From NCBI RefSeq assembly GCF_001424225.1, contig NZ_LMOR01000002.1, positions 62,001 through 126,000 of the forward strand: a DNA stretch of 64,000 nt, in the 5' to 3' direction. A program made the position numbers and the translations under genes. Below, in pieces: positions 26,104 through 34,765 of this stretch. The notes under the pieces were generated by a model that saw nothing but the letters and a program-made list of their open reading frames with translations, did not search any database and was not told the origin of the DNA. Position 1 is the first letter of the stretch. Each line of letters opens with the position of its first letter. This DNA comes from Microbacterium sp. Leaf151. Its GTDB lineage: Bacteria > Actinomycetota > Actinomycetes > Actinomycetales > Microbacteriaceae.

Positions 26104-27207
26104 GTGGGCGTCGCCGACCTCGCCGACTACCCCTGGGACGCCGTCGCCCCCTACGCGGAGCGCGCTCGACGTCACCTCGACGGCATCGTCGACCTGTCGA
26201 TCGGCTCGCCCGTCGATCCCACTCCTGCCGTCATCGCTGAGGCACTGGCCGACGCGACCGACGCGCACTCGTACCCGCAGACTGCCGGTACACCGGCGCT
26301 TCGCGAGGCGATCGCCGAGTGGTACCACCGTCGCCGCGGCGTTCCCGGTCTCGAGGCCGCGAACGTTCTCCCCACGGTCGGCTCCAAAGAGCTCGTGGCG
26401 CTGCTGCCCCTCCTGCTGAACCTCGGTCCCGGTGACGTCGTCGTGCACCCCCGCGCCGCGTACCCGACGTACGAGGTCGGTGCCCGTCTCGTGGGTGCCG
26501 AGGCCGTGGCATCCGATGACCCGGCCGAGTGGCCCGCTCACACCAAGCTCGTGTGGATCAACTCGCCCGGCAATCCCGACGGCCGGGTGCTCTCGGTCGA
26601 TGAGCTTCAGGATGCCGTGACGCGGGCGCGCGCGATCGGCGCCGTCCTGGCATCAGACGAGTGCTATGCCGAGCTCGGGTGGGACGCACCGTGGGACACC
26701 GAGCGCGTGCCCAGCGTGCTCGACCCCGCCGTCGTGGGCGACGATCTGACCGATGTGCTGTCGGTGTACTCGCTCAGCAAGCAGTCCAATCTCGCCGGGT
26801 ATCGCGCGGCGTTCCTCGCCGGAGACCCGGTGCTCGTGGCGCGGCTGCTGACCGGCCGGAAGCACCTCGGTCTCATGCCGCCGGCTCCCGTGCAACGGGC
26901 GATGACCGTCGCCCTCGGCGACGACGCGCACGTGGCCGCACAGCGCGAGCTGTACGCCCGCCGCCGCGCGGTGCTGAAGCCCGCGGTCGAGGCAGCCGGT
27001 TTCACGATCGATCACAGCGAGGGTGGGCTGTACCTGTGGGCGACCGAGGGGCGCGACGCGTGGGACAGCGTGGAGCGCCTGGCTGAACTCGGCATCCTGG
27101 TCGGTCCGGGACACTTCTACGGCGAGCACTACCCGAACCACGTGCGGTTCTCGCTGACGGCGACCGACGAGCGGATCGCCGCGGCGGCGGAGCGGCTCCG
27201 GGCGTAG
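26104..27207 (+). CDS. dapC: Succinyldiaminopimelate transaminase
   Basis: 367 aa class I/II PLP aminotransferase of the diaminopimelate-lysine pathway, converting N-succinyl-2-amino-6-ketopimelate with glutamate. PLP lysine is in SLSKQSNLAGYR; other features are NSPGNPDGRVLS, SDECYAELGWD and NHVRFSLTATDER. GTG 26104 lies 3 bp after the fdxA stop, so both share the leaderless fdxA promoter. dapD and dapE are nearby, consistent with the succinylase branch. Confidence 0.92.
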   Translation: MGVADLADYPWDAVAPYAERARRHLDGIVDLSIGSPVDPTPAVIAEALADATDAHSYPQTAGTPALREAIAEWYHRRRGVPGLEAANVLPTVGSKELVALLPLLLNLGPGDVVVHPRAAYPTYEVGARLVGAEAVASDDPAEWPAHTKLVWINSPGNPDGRVLSVDELQDAVTRARAIGAVLASDECYAELGWDAPWDTERVPSVLDPAVVGDDLTDVLSVYSLSKQSNLAGYRAAFLAGDPVLVARLLTGRKHLGLMPPAPVQRAMTVALGDDAHVAAQRELYARRRAVLKPAVEAAGFTIDHSEGGLYLWATEGRDAWDSVERLAELGILVGPGHFYGEHYPNHVRFSLTATDERIAAAAERLRA

Positions 27208-27332
27208 CGGCGTCGCGTCGGCGCGTCCCGGTGATGCGGAGTCACCCGCGCGCGGCGCGACGTGCGCAGGAGGATCCCTCCATTCGATGGGGGCACCCTT
27301 TGGCGGTGTCGTCTGTACGTCAGCGTGACTAC

Positions 27333-27338
27333 TAGGCT
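27333..27338 (+). promoter_or_regulatory. Possible -10 of gltA
   Basis: TAGGCT in the 273-bp gap between dapC and gltA, which would leave a leader of about 135 nt; no clear -35. The gap also holds the small dyad GGAGG-ATC-CCTCC at 27269-27281. Confidence 0.35.
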
Positions 27339-27480
27339 GTAAAAGCACTGTGCCCGGGTCACCATCCGTGCGCGTGCCGACCCGGATGACACACCCGTGG
27401 CATCCATTGGTCGACGTGACGCGGGAACCTCGGACCCCGCTATCGACCACACGGGCGACCAGAAATCGCAAGGAGGCGCG

Positions 27481-28779
27481 GTGAGCGACGCGGGTACGCA
27501 GCACGACAAGGCCACCCTCACGGTGGGGGGTACCACCGCCGAATTCCCGGTCCTGCGAGGTACCGATGGGGTACCGAGCATCGACATGGCGTCGCTGACC
27601 AAGCAGACCGGTCATACGGCGCTCGACTACGGCTTCGTCAACACCGCCTCGACGAAGTCCGACATCACCTACATCGACGGCGACCAGGGCATCCTGCGTT
27701 ACCGCGGCTACCCGATCGAGCAGCTCGCGAAGAACAGCACCTACCTCGAGGTGGCGTGGCTGCTCATCTACGGCGAGCTCCCTTCGGCGTCCGAGCTCGC
27801 GTCGTTCGACGAGCGCATCCGCCGTCACACCCTGCTGCACGAAGACCTGAAGAGCTTGTTCTCGTCGCTCCCGCCGACCGCGCACCCCATGTCGGTGCTG
27901 TCGGCGGCGACGGCTGCTCTGTCGACGTACTACGAGTCGGAGTCCGACCCGCACAACCCCGAGCACGTCGAGCTCAACACCGTCCGCATGCTCGCCAAGC
28001 TTCCGGTGATCGCGGCATACGCGCACAAGAAGAGCATCGGGCAGGCCTTCCTTTACCCCGATAACTCGATGGGCTTCGTCGACAACTTCCTCAAACTCAA
28101 TTTCGGCGTCATGAGCGAGCCGTACGAGATCAATCCCGTCATGACGAAGGCCCTCGATCTGCTGCTGATGCTGCACGAGGACCACGAGCAGAACGCCTCC
28201 ACCTCAACCGTCCGCCTGGTGGGCTCGACCGGTGCCAACCAGTTCGCGTCGATCTCCGCCGGCATCCAGGCCCTTTCGGGGCCCCTGCACGGCGGCGCGA
28301 ACGAGGCCGTGCTGCAGATGCTCGGCCGCATGCGCGACTCCGGCGAGAGCGTCGAGCGTTTCGTCGAGCGCGTGAAGAACAAGGAAGCGGGCGTCAAGCT
28401 CATGGGCTTCGGTCACCGCGTATACAAGAACTACGACCCGCGCGCGAAGCTCGTCAAAGAGGCCGCCGACGAGGTGCTCGAAGCCCTCGGCGTCAGCGAC
28501 CCGCTCCTCGACCTCGCCAAGGAGCTCGAGCAGATCGCTCTCGAAGACGACTACTTCAAGGAGCGTCGTCTGTACCCGAACGTCGACTTCTACACCGGCG
28601 TGATCTACAAGGCGATGGGTTTCCCGACGCGGATGTTCACGGTGCTGTTCGCCATCGGTCGCCTCCCCGGCTGGCTCGCTCAGTGGCGGGAGGCCATCAC
28701 CGACCCGCAGACCAAGATCGGCCGCCCGCAGCAGTTGTACACGGGTGCCGCCGAGCGCAATTACCCCGGCGTCGGCTGA
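27481..28779 (+). CDS. gltA: Citrate synthase, type II
   Basis: 432 aa enzyme that joins oxaloacetate and acetyl-CoA at entry to the TCA cycle. Catalytic regions: ALSGPLHGGANEAV (His), GFGHRVYKNYDPRA (His) and NVDFYTGVIYKAMG (Asp). The N-terminal domain with LTYIDG-like sequence (ITYIDGDQGILRYRGYPIEQ) is that of the NADH-sensitive hexameric type. GTG 27481 has AAGGAGG at 27470-27476. Confidence 0.96.
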   Translation: MSDAGTQHDKATLTVGGTTAEFPVLRGTDGVPSIDMASLTKQTGHTALDYGFVNTASTKSDITYIDGDQGILRYRGYPIEQLAKNSTYLEVAWLLIYGELPSASELASFDERIRRHTLLHEDLKSLFSSLPPTAHPMSVLSAATAALSTYYESESDPHNPEHVELNTVRMLAKLPVIAAYAHKKSIGQAFLYPDNSMGFVDNFLKLNFGVMSEPYEINPVMTKALDLLLMLHEDHEQNASTSTVRLVGSTGANQFASISAGIQALSGPLHGGANEAVLQMLGRMRDSGESVERFVERVKNKEAGVKLMGFGHRVYKNYDPRAKLVKEAADEVLEALGVSDPLLDLAKELEQIALEDDYFKERRLYPNVDFYTGVIYKAMGFPTRMFTVLFAIGRLPGWLAQWREAITDPQTKIGRPQQLYTGAAERNYPGVG

Positions 28780-28788
28780 CACGCCGCG

Positions 28789-28867
28789 CCACGACGCCCC
28801 GTCCCTCCACGCGAGGGGCGGGGCGTTTCGCGTCCCTCCACCCGAGGAGCGGGGCTTGGCGTCGTGG
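28789..28867 (+). terminator. Nested terminator hairpins with duplicated segment after gltA
   Basis: Inner hairpin: ACGCCCCGTCCCTC (28794-28807) with GAGGGGCGGGGCGT (28813-28826), one G-T pair, then TT. The segment CGTCCCTCCACGCGAGGGG is repeated imperfectly 31 bp on (28831-28857). Outer arms CCACGACGCC (28789-28798) and GGCGTCGTGG (28858-28867) are perfect complements, so two alternative folds exist. Confidence 0.75.
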
Positions 28868-29036
28868 GCGGGACCGGGGTCGCGCGTAAACACGATTCCG
28901 CACCATGAACACTCCGCCGGCGCGTTTCTGCGCAGGAATCGCGCTTATGCGAGGGGGAGGGGCGATTGCGCGCGGCTCGGAACGGTCGATCGGGTGGATG
29001 CCGAGCAGCCGGGCCGATGCCGGGGAGGCGGCGCAG

Positions 29037-29042
29037 TAGGGT
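29037..29042 (+). promoter_or_regulatory. -10 hexamer TAGGGT of ddaH, leaderless
   Basis: TAGGGT, 6 nt, ATG 29049. The 170 bp before it include an imperfect dyad CGATTCC / GGAATCG at about 28889-28951, otherwise nothing. Confidence 0.6.
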
Positions 29043-29048
29043 CGGGGC

Positions 29049-29810
29049 ATGCCGCGTTTGCTCGTTCGTCGTCCCTCGCCGCTGCTCGCCGACGGCGAGC
29101 TCACCCACCTCGATCGGGTCCCCGTCGACGCCGAGCTCGCGCTCACGCAGTGGAACGCCTACGTCGACGCCTTCCGTGGGCTCGGCTGGGACGTCGTGGA
29201 GATGGCCCCCGCCGACGACCAGCCCGACGGGGTGTTCGTGGAGGATGCCGTGGTGGTGTTCGGCGACCTCGCCGTGCTGTGCCGAGCCGGCGCCGCTTCG
29301 CGCCGCGGCGAGGCCGAGACGGTGCGCGCCGGTGTCGTGGCATCCGGAATCGAGACCGCCGAGATCGTGGCGCCCGGGACGCTCGACGGCGGAGACGTGC
29401 TCAAGGTCGGTCGCACGGTCTACGTGGGCGCTTCGTCGCGGTCGAATGCCGCGGGCATCGCGCAATTGCGCGAGATCGTCGAGCCGCGCGGCTGGGAGGT
29501 GCGAGAGATCCCCGTGACCAAGGTGCTGCACCTGAAGTCGGGTGTGACCGCGCTGCCGGACGGCACCGTGATCGGGTTCGAGTCGCTCGTCGACGACCCC
29601 GCGCTGTTCCCCGTCTTCGCGGCGGTTGCGGAGGAGCACGGGACCGCGGTGGTCGTGCTCGACGAGCGCACGGTGCTGATGTCGGCGGATGCCCCGCTGA
29701 CGGCCGCGTCGCATCGCGGCCGCGGGTTCGAGGTCGTGACGGTCGCCATCAGCGAGTTCGAGAAGCTCGAGGGCTGCGTCACCTGCTTGTCGGTGCGCCT
29801 GCGCGACTGA
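29049..29810 (+). CDS. ddaH: Dimethylarginine dimethylaminohydrolase
   Basis: 253 aa enzyme of the amidinotransferase/deiminase fold, hydrolysing N-omega-methylated arginines to citrulline and methylamines. The catalytic set is visible: Glu/Asp in VFVEDAVVVF, His in KVLHLKSGVTAL, and the nucleophile Cys in LEGCVTCLSVRLR close to the C-terminus; GTLDGGDVLKVGRTVYVG is also conserved. Arginine deiminase is excluded by the short length. Single gene, convergent with dapD. Confidence 0.9.
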   Translation: MPRLLVRRPSPLLADGELTHLDRVPVDAELALTQWNAYVDAFRGLGWDVVEMAPADDQPDGVFVEDAVVVFGDLAVLCRAGAASRRGEAETVRAGVVASGIETAEIVAPGTLDGGDVLKVGRTVYVGASSRSNAAGIAQLREIVEPRGWEVREIPVTKVLHLKSGVTALPDGTVIGFESLVDDPALFPVFAAVAEEHGTAVVVLDERTVLMSADAPLTAASHRGRGFEVVTVAISEFEKLEGCVTCLSVRLRD

Positions 29811-29827
29811 CATCGGCGCGCTGTTCG

Positions 29828-29894
29828 CGAAAAACGCCTCCCGCCCAAAGACACGCCGCGAGGGGGCGTTTCTTCGGGCGGAAGGCGTTCCTCG
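29828..29894. terminator. 30-bp bidirectional hairpin between ddaH and dapD
   Basis: Arms 29828-29857 and 29865-29894 match at 25 of 30 positions (left core AACGCCTCCCGCCC, right core GGGCGGAAGGCGTT), loop 7 nt. It lies at a convergent junction with A-rich and T-rich ends, so it can stop transcription from both sides. Confidence 0.75.
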
Positions 29895-29910
29895 GAGGGG
29901 TTCAGCGTCG

Positions 29911-30831
29911 TCAGGCGTGCAGCGCCTCGTTCAGTGTCACGCCGACGCCGGCTCTCGCGGATGCCTCGACGGCGCCGGTCAGGGAATTGCGACGGAACAG
30001 GATGCCGTCGCGGCCCGACAGCTCGCCGGCCTTGAGCGTCTCGTCACCGATCTTCACCTTGGTGCCGGCGGTGACGTAGAGTCCCGCCTCCACAACGCAG
30101 TCGTCGCCGAGCGAGATACCGATGCCCGCGTTCGCGCCGAGGAGCGTCCGCGCACCGATCGAGACACGGTGGGTGCCGCCGCCAGACAGCGTGCCCATGA
30201 TCGATGCGCCGCCGCCGATGTCGGTCCCGTCGCCGATGACGACGCCCTGCGACACACGGCCCTCGACCATCGAGGAACCGAGGGTGCCGGCGTTGAAGTT
30301 GACGAAGCCCTCGTGCATCACCGTCGTTCCGGGGGAGAGGTGCGCGCCCAGGCGCACGCGGGACGCGTCGGCGATGCGTACGCCCACGGGCAGGACATAG
30401 TCGGTCAGACGGGGGAACTTGTCGAGACCCTGCACCTCGATGCCGTGGCGTTTCAGCAGCGGAAGGAGGCGCGCCGCATCGTCGGGGTGCACAGGACCGG
30501 CGTTCGTCCATGCGACGTTGGGGAGGTGGCTGAAGATGCCGTCGAGGTTGATCTCGTTCGGACGCACGAGTAGGTGCGACAGCGCGTGCAGACGCAGATA
30601 GGCGTCGACGGTGGAGGCGGGCGCAGCATCCGCGTCGATGGTCAGCGCCACCGTCTCGACGACGACAGCGCGTCGTTCGTCGGGGCCGGCGGAGGCTTCG
30701 AGCGCAGCCTTCTCGGCATCCAGGTCGGGGGAGGAGCCGAGGACCGGCCGCGGGAACCAGGCGTCGAGCACCGTTCCGTCGAGGGTCCGCGTGGAGAGGC
30801 CGGCAGCGCTGATGCGTCGTTCGTTGCTCAC
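29911..30831 (-). CDS. dapD: Tetrahydrodipicolinate N-succinyltransferase
   Basis: 306 aa, the long actinobacterial DapD. It succinylates tetrahydrodipicolinate, the step opening the succinylase branch to meso-diaminopimelate and lysine. The C-terminal half is a left-handed beta helix with hexapeptide repeats ([38 protein letters not shown]). GTG 30829-30831 is fixed by a -10 TAGCCT exactly 6 nt before it. Divergent from dapE over 44 bp. Confidence 0.94.
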   Translation of the reverse strand: MSNERRISAAGLSTRTLDGTVLDAWFPRPVLGSSPDLDAEKAALEASAGPDERRAVVVETVALTIDADAAPASTVDAYLRLHALSHLLVRPNEINLDGIFSHLPNVAWTNAGPVHPDDAARLLPLLKRHGIEVQGLDKFPRLTDYVLPVGVRIADASRVRLGAHLSPGTTVMHEGFVNFNAGTLGSSMVEGRVSQGVVIGDGTDIGGGASIMGTLSGGGTHRVSIGARTLLGANAGIGISLGDDCVVEAGLYVTAGTKVKIGDETLKAGELSGRDGILFRRNSLTGAVEASARAGVGVTLNEALHA

Positions 30832-30837
30832 ACCCTC

Positions 30838-30843
30838 AGGCTA
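30838..30843 (-). promoter_or_regulatory. -10 hexamer TAGCCT of dapD, leaderless
   Basis: On the minus strand TAGCCT, 6 nt, GTG 30831. It shares the 44-bp dapD-dapE spacer with the dapE promoter. Confidence 0.6.
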
Positions 30844-30862
30844 CCGGCGCGGGCGCGTGTGA

Positions 30863-30868
30863 AATGAT
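30863..30868 (+). promoter_or_regulatory. Likely -10 (AATGAT) of dapE
   Basis: AATGAT, 7 nt, ATG 30876; one mismatch to TANNNT. Confidence 0.4.
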
Positions 30869-30875
30869 CGGGGGC

Positions 30876-31952
30876 ATGCCCGTGCTCGACCTCACCGCCT
30901 CGTCCGTCGACCTGACCCGGGCGATCTGCGACATCCCCAGCGTGTCCGATGACGAGACTCCTCTCGCGGATGCCATCGAGGCCGCCGTCTCCGCCTACGA
31001 CCACCTCGAGGTCATTCGCGACGGCGACACGATCGTTGCGCGCACCTCGCTCGGCCGCAGCCGACGCGTGGTCATCGCCGGGCACATCGACACGGTCCCG
31101 ATCAACCGCAACCTGCCCGTCGAAGACCGGGAGATCGACGGACAGGCGTTCCTCTGGGGGCGCGGCACCGTCGACATGAAGGCCGGCGTCGCGGTGCAGC
31201 TCAAGCTCGCCGCGGAGCTCACCGACCCCGCGGTCGACATCACGTGGATGTGGTACGACCACGAAGAGGTCGACTCCACGCTCAACGGTCTCGGGCGTCT
31301 GTCGCGCAACCGCCCCGACCTGTTCGAGGGCGACTTCGCGATCCTCGGTGAGCCGAGCAACGGCGAGGTCGAGGGGGGCTGCAACGGCACGCTCCGCGCC
31401 CTCATCCGCACCGACGGCGTGCGTGCGCACAGTGCCCGTTCCTGGATCGGCGAGAACGCGATCCACAAGGCCGCCCCCATCCTCGCCCGCCTGGCCGAGT
31501 ACCGGGCCCGTGAGATCGAGGTCGAGGGACTCGTCTACCGCGAAGGACTCAACGCCGTGCGCATCTCGGGCGGCGTCGCGGGCAACGTCATCCCCGACGC
31601 GTGCGAGGTCGAGGTGAATTACCGCTTCGCTCCCAGCCGGGACGCCGAGGGCGCCGCACGCGTCGTCCGCGACGTGTTCACCGGTTTCGAGGTCGACATC
31701 GTCGACATCGCCGAGGGAGCGCGCCCGGGGCTCGACGCGCCCCTGGCGAAGGAATTCGTGGATGCCGTCGGCGCCACGCCCACACCCAAGTACGGCTGGA
31801 CCGACGTGGCGCGATTCTCGGCGCTCGGCATCCCGGCGGTGAACTACGGTCCCGGCGACCCGCACCTCGCGCACCACGATGAGGAACGCGTCCCCGTCGC
31901 GCAGATCGACGCGGTCGAACGCGGGCTCCGCGCCTGGCTGAGCGCGTCGTGA
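30876..31952 (+). CDS. dapE: Succinyl-diaminopimelate desuccinylase
   Basis: 358 aa M20 zinc hydrolase releasing succinate from N-succinyl-LL-diaminopimelate. Metal and catalytic motifs: VVIAGHIDTVP, WGRGTVDMKAGVAV, WYDHEEVDSTLNG, ILGEPSNGEVEGGCNGT and the late His in DPHLAHHDEERVP. ATG 30876 is chosen from the -10 spacing; ATG 30864 would add four residues. It faces dapD across a shared promoter region, so both enzymes of the branch can be tuned together. Its stop overlaps the next gene. Confidence 0.92.
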   Translation: MPVLDLTASSVDLTRAICDIPSVSDDETPLADAIEAAVSAYDHLEVIRDGDTIVARTSLGRSRRVVIAGHIDTVPINRNLPVEDREIDGQAFLWGRGTVDMKAGVAVQLKLAAELTDPAVDITWMWYDHEEVDSTLNGLGRLSRNRPDLFEGDFAILGEPSNGEVEGGCNGTLRALIRTDGVRAHSARSWIGENAIHKAAPILARLAEYRAREIEVEGLVYREGLNAVRISGGVAGNVIPDACEVEVNYRFAPSRDAEGAARVVRDVFTGFEVDIVDIAEGARPGLDAPLAKEFVDAVGATPTPKYGWTDVARFSALGIPAVNYGPGDPHLAHHDEERVPVAQIDAVERGLRAWLSAS

Positions 31953-33169
31953 CCGCTCCAGCCGCCATCACCACCACCGCGAACGCATGGACGCGGCTTC
32001 CCGTCGCGGCGCGGATCGCCATCGTCTACGTGATCGCACGTCTGATCACGACGGCGTTCTTCCTGTTCGCGGCGTCGTTGTCGACCGAGGGATCCCGATT
32101 CGGGATCGCCCCCTCGCTGTCGGATCTCGCCATCGGCTGGGATGCACAGTGGTACTGGACGGTAGCGGTATCGGGGTACCCGTCACAGCTGCCGCTCGCC
32201 GAAGCCGGTCACATCGCCGAGAACGCCTGGGCGTTCATGCCGCTGTACGCCTATCTCTCGGCCGGTCTCGGATTCTTCCTCGGGTCGTGGGGTACGGGCG
32301 CCGTCGTGGTCTCGCTCGTGGCGGGCTATGGGGCGTGCGTCATTCTGCACGCAATGCTGCGGGAGCGCATCGGAGGGGATGCCGCGATGTGGGCGGTCGT
32401 GCTCTTCTCGTGCGGCCCGCTCGCCGCGCTGTTCCAGGTCGGATACGCCGAGACGCTCTTCCTCTTCTTGCTGTTCCTGTCCATCCGATGCGTCCAGCGA
32501 CGACGGTGGGGCTGGTTGTACCTCCTGGTGCCGGCCATGGGCTTCACCCGCCCCGGCATCCTGGCCTTCGCGCTCTTCCTCGGGCTCTATGGCATCCATC
32601 GCTTCCTCCGCCGACGCAGCGAGGCGCTGCCCGCACGTGACGTGGTGCACATCGTGTCGTTGGGCGCTCTGGCCACCCTCGTGGGGTTCTCGTGGCAGTG
32701 GCTGGCCGCTGTCGTGACCGGCGATCCGGGGGCCTACCTCGCCACCGAGCTCGCCTGGCGGCGCAACTGGTTGGGCGGTGAGAGCGGGTTCGTACCGGTC
32801 GACGGGTGGGTCAAGGCCGCGGGCTTCTGGTTCACGCAGTGGGGTCTCGGTCCCGAGATGGGCTACATCTTCCTCTTCCTGCTGGTCGTCGCCGTCGCGG
32901 CGGGCCTGCTTCTGCTGCCGCAGGTGAAGAAGCTCGGGATCGAGGTGCGCCTCTGGTCGGCGAGCTATCTCGTCTATCTCCTGCTGGTGTTCTTCCCGCA
33001 GTCCAGCGTCTTCCGGTTGCTCGTGCCGGCGTCGCCGCTCTTCGGCGCCTTTGCGGTGCCGCGATCGTTGCCATGGCGTCTCGGAATGCTCGCCCTCGCC
33101 CTGGTCGGACAGTGGTGGTGGATCTACAACATGTACGCCCTCGGGAACACGTATTGGCAGATTCCGTGA
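31949..33169 (+). CDS. GT-C type mannosyltransferase-like membrane protein (PIG-V-like)
   Basis: 406 aa with about nine to eleven membrane helices. The first outside loop carries IGWDAQWYWTVAVSGYP, the WD-x-x-W-Y element of polyprenol-phosphate-sugar-using transferases; NAWAFMPLYAYL and FTRPGILAFALFLGLYG fit bacterial PIG-V/GPI mannosyltransferase-like proteins. Probable role is extracytoplasmic sugar transfer in wall glycans or lipoglycans; the acceptor is unknown. GTG 31949 overlaps the dapE stop by 4 bp. Confidence 0.78.
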   Translation: MTAPAAITTTANAWTRLPVAARIAIVYVIARLITTAFFLFAASLSTEGSRFGIAPSLSDLAIGWDAQWYWTVAVSGYPSQLPLAEAGHIAENAWAFMPLYAYLSAGLGFFLGSWGTGAVVVSLVAGYGACVILHAMLRERIGGDAAMWAVVLFSCGPLAALFQVGYAETLFLFLLFLSIRCVQRRRWGWLYLLVPAMGFTRPGILAFALFLGLYGIHRFLRRRSEALPARDVVHIVSLGALATLVGFSWQWLAAVVTGDPGAYLATELAWRRNWLGGESGFVPVDGWVKAAGFWFTQWGLGPEMGYIFLFLLVVAVAAGLLLLPQVKKLGIEVRLWSASYLVYLLLVFFPQSSVFRLLVPASPLFGAFAVPRSLPWRLGMLALALVGQWWWIYNMYALGNTYWQIP

Positions 33170-33216
33170 CCTCGCGACGTCCGGTGACGACCTTTGACGG
33201 CGGGTTGCGCCGGTGA

Positions 33217-33233
33217 CCGACTAAACTAGTCGG
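33217..33233. promoter_or_regulatory. Palindrome overlapping the -10 of the DUF3117 gene
   Basis: CCGACTA-AAC-TAGTCGG, perfect 7-bp arms. The -10 TAAACT (33222-33227) lies inside, about 32 nt before ATG 33260. This looks like an operator. Confidence 0.55.
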
Positions 33234-33259
33234 AGAGCAATCATGAGAAGGGGGCCGCG

Positions 33260-33430
33260 ATGGCAGCCATGAAGCCGCGTACCGGTGACGGACCGATGGA
33301 GGCCGTGAAAGAGGGTCGGTTGATCATCGTGCGGGTGCCGCTCGAGGGGGGTGGACGACTCGTCGTCTCCGTGAACGATGCCGAGGCGAAAGAACTTTAC
33401 GACGTCCTCGGTGGCGTCGTCACCGCCTGA
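33260..33430 (+). CDS. DUF3117 family small protein
   Basis: 56 aa, very conserved in actinobacteria: begins MAAMKPRTGDGPMEAVKEGR, then IIVRVPLEGGGRLVVSVNDA, ending LGGVVTA. Predicted small beta-rich cytoplasmic protein of unknown role. ATG 33260 has AAGGGGG at 33247-33253. It has its own promoter with a palindrome over the -10 and a terminator after it, so it is a tightly bounded single gene. Confidence 0.93.
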   Translation: MAAMKPRTGDGPMEAVKEGRLIIVRVPLEGGGRLVVSVNDAEAKELYDVLGGVVTA

Positions 33431-33445
33431 CGACCGTCAACGTGC

Positions 33446-33473
33446 GAAGGCCGGCCCCTCGGGGTCGGCCTTC
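33446..33473 (+). terminator. Terminator of the DUF3117 gene
   Basis: GAAGGCCGGCCCC / GGGGTCGGCCTTC, 13-bp arms with one mismatch and a 2-nt loop by this pairing (4-6 nt if the closing pairs open). The remaining ~180 bp to the next gene show nothing else. Confidence 0.75.
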
Positions 33474-33651
33474 CGTGTCTTCCGGGGCGAGGGGCTGCGC
33501 GGTTTCGGCGGACGATCCGTGCTCCGACTGACCCGGTCGTCGTGGGTCGTTGAGACCGCGCGTGCGCGGGAATGCCGGTGAACCGCGGGGGCTGTCGCAT
33601 GGGCTCGAGACCGGTGAAGGATCCGTCGAACGCGAGGCCGCGCCCCGACGC

Positions 33652-34290
33652 TCAGACGTCGGTCGGGCGCGTCGTCAACTGCAGGAGGCCCTCACCGGTG
33701 GTCGACAGGGCCCCGATGACGGCCGGCGAGGTCTGCACCTCTTGGATGAGCGAGCGGTAGGCCGTCGTCACGGCGTCGCGCCGCACCGGGTCGGCCACCG
33801 CGCCGTTCGCAAGCACGCGGGGGATGAGGACCGTGCCGCCGGCGCGAACCAGTCGCAACCCATGCTCGACGTATTCGATGACACCCTCGGGATCGGCGTC
33901 GATGAACACGATGTCGTAAGACGCCTCGTTCATGCGCGGGAGGACATCGGATGCCCGACCGGTGATGAAGCGCGCACGAGCGGCGGGGACGCGCGCGTCG
34001 ATGAATGCGGACCTCGCGGCCCCGAGATGCTCGGGTTCGTTGTCGATCGTCGTGAGGGTCGCGCGCGGTGAACCGTGGAGCAGCCAGAGGCCGGAGACAC
34101 CGCCGCCGGTTCCGACCTCGACGATGTTGAGGGCTCGGGATGCCGCCGCGAGGACAGCCGCCTGCGCACCGACCGCCGCACTGATGGGCGCAGCACCCAG
34201 TTCGAGAGCGTGCGCCCGTGCGCGAGCGATGTGCTCGGGCTCGACCGTCGACTCCTGCACGAACCGCTCGTTCGCCTGTTGACCGCTCAC
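33652..34290 (-). CDS. O-methyltransferase, family 3
   Basis: 212 aa SAM-dependent methyltransferase. SAM-binding motif I is NIVEVGTGGGVSGLWLL, with TTIDNEPEHL (acidic residue for the ribose) and YDIVFIDADPEGVIEYVEHG carrying metal-ligand Asp residues. It resembles the mycobacterial methyltransferase near sigE-tatB (Rv1220c, from memory); substrate unknown. GTG 34288-34290 has GAGGAGG five nt away. Divergent from tatB. Confidence 0.88.
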   Translation of the reverse strand: MSGQQANERFVQESTVEPEHIARARAHALELGAAPISAAVGAQAAVLAAASRALNIVEVGTGGGVSGLWLLHGSPRATLTTIDNEPEHLGAARSAFIDARVPAARARFITGRASDVLPRMNEASYDIVFIDADPEGVIEYVEHGLRLVRAGGTVLIPRVLANGAVADPVRRDAVTTAYRSLIQEVQTSPAVIGALSTTGEGLLQLTTRPTDV

Positions 34291-34349
34291 ATGGACCTCC
34301 TCGTTCAGGCTAGACGGCCGATCGGTGCGGGACCCCCAGGCGCGGCCGG

Positions 34350-34355
34350 TAATCT
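34350..34355 (+). promoter_or_regulatory. -10 hexamer TAATCT of tatB
   Basis: TAATCT, 6 nt (GGAGGC), ATG 34362. The GGAGG would be too close for a ribosome site and is within the start region, so leaderless initiation is likely. Confidence 0.55.
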
Positions 34356-34361
34356 GGAGGC

Positions 34362-34733
34362 ATGTTCTTCGGGCTCACGATCGAGAAGCTCATGCTGATC
34401 GGCGTGATCGCGGCGGTCCTCATCGGACCGGAGCGCCTGCCCCGCTACGCCGAGGCGCTGGCGAAGTTCACCAAACGCGCGAAAGAGACCATGCAGGGCG
34501 CGCGGTCGCGCATGCGCGATGAGATGGGCCCCGAGTTCGACGACGTCGACTGGAAGAAGCTCGATCCGCGTCAGTACGACCCGCGTCGTATCATCCGCGA
34601 GGCTCTGCTCGACGACACCCCGACCGCGACGATGCGCGCGGCGGGTGCGGCGGCTCTGGCCGCCCGGGAGAAGCCGGAGACGACACCCTTCGTCGCGGGG
34701 GAGCGTCCCCCGTTCGACGACGAGGCCACCTGA
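34362..34733 (+). CDS. tatB: Sec-independent translocase component TatB
   Basis: 123 aa. One N-terminal membrane helix (EKLMLIGVIAAVLIGPERLP) with the TatA/B signature Gly-Pro-Glu/Arg-Leu-Pro, then an amphipathic helix (YAEALAKFTKRAKETMQGA) and a polar tail with WKKLDPRQYDPRRIIREAL, typical of actinobacterial TatB. It helps TatC bind twin-arginine substrates. Convergent with mrp, as in mycobacteria where tatB and mrp are neighbours. Confidence 0.88.
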   Translation: MFFGLTIEKLMLIGVIAAVLIGPERLPRYAEALAKFTKRAKETMQGARSRMRDEMGPEFDDVDWKKLDPRQYDPRRIIREALLDDTPTATMRAAGAAALAAREKPETTPFVAGERPPFDDEAT

Positions 34734-34765
34734 GCCGACTCTCTCCGGAAGACAGAGGGACCGGG

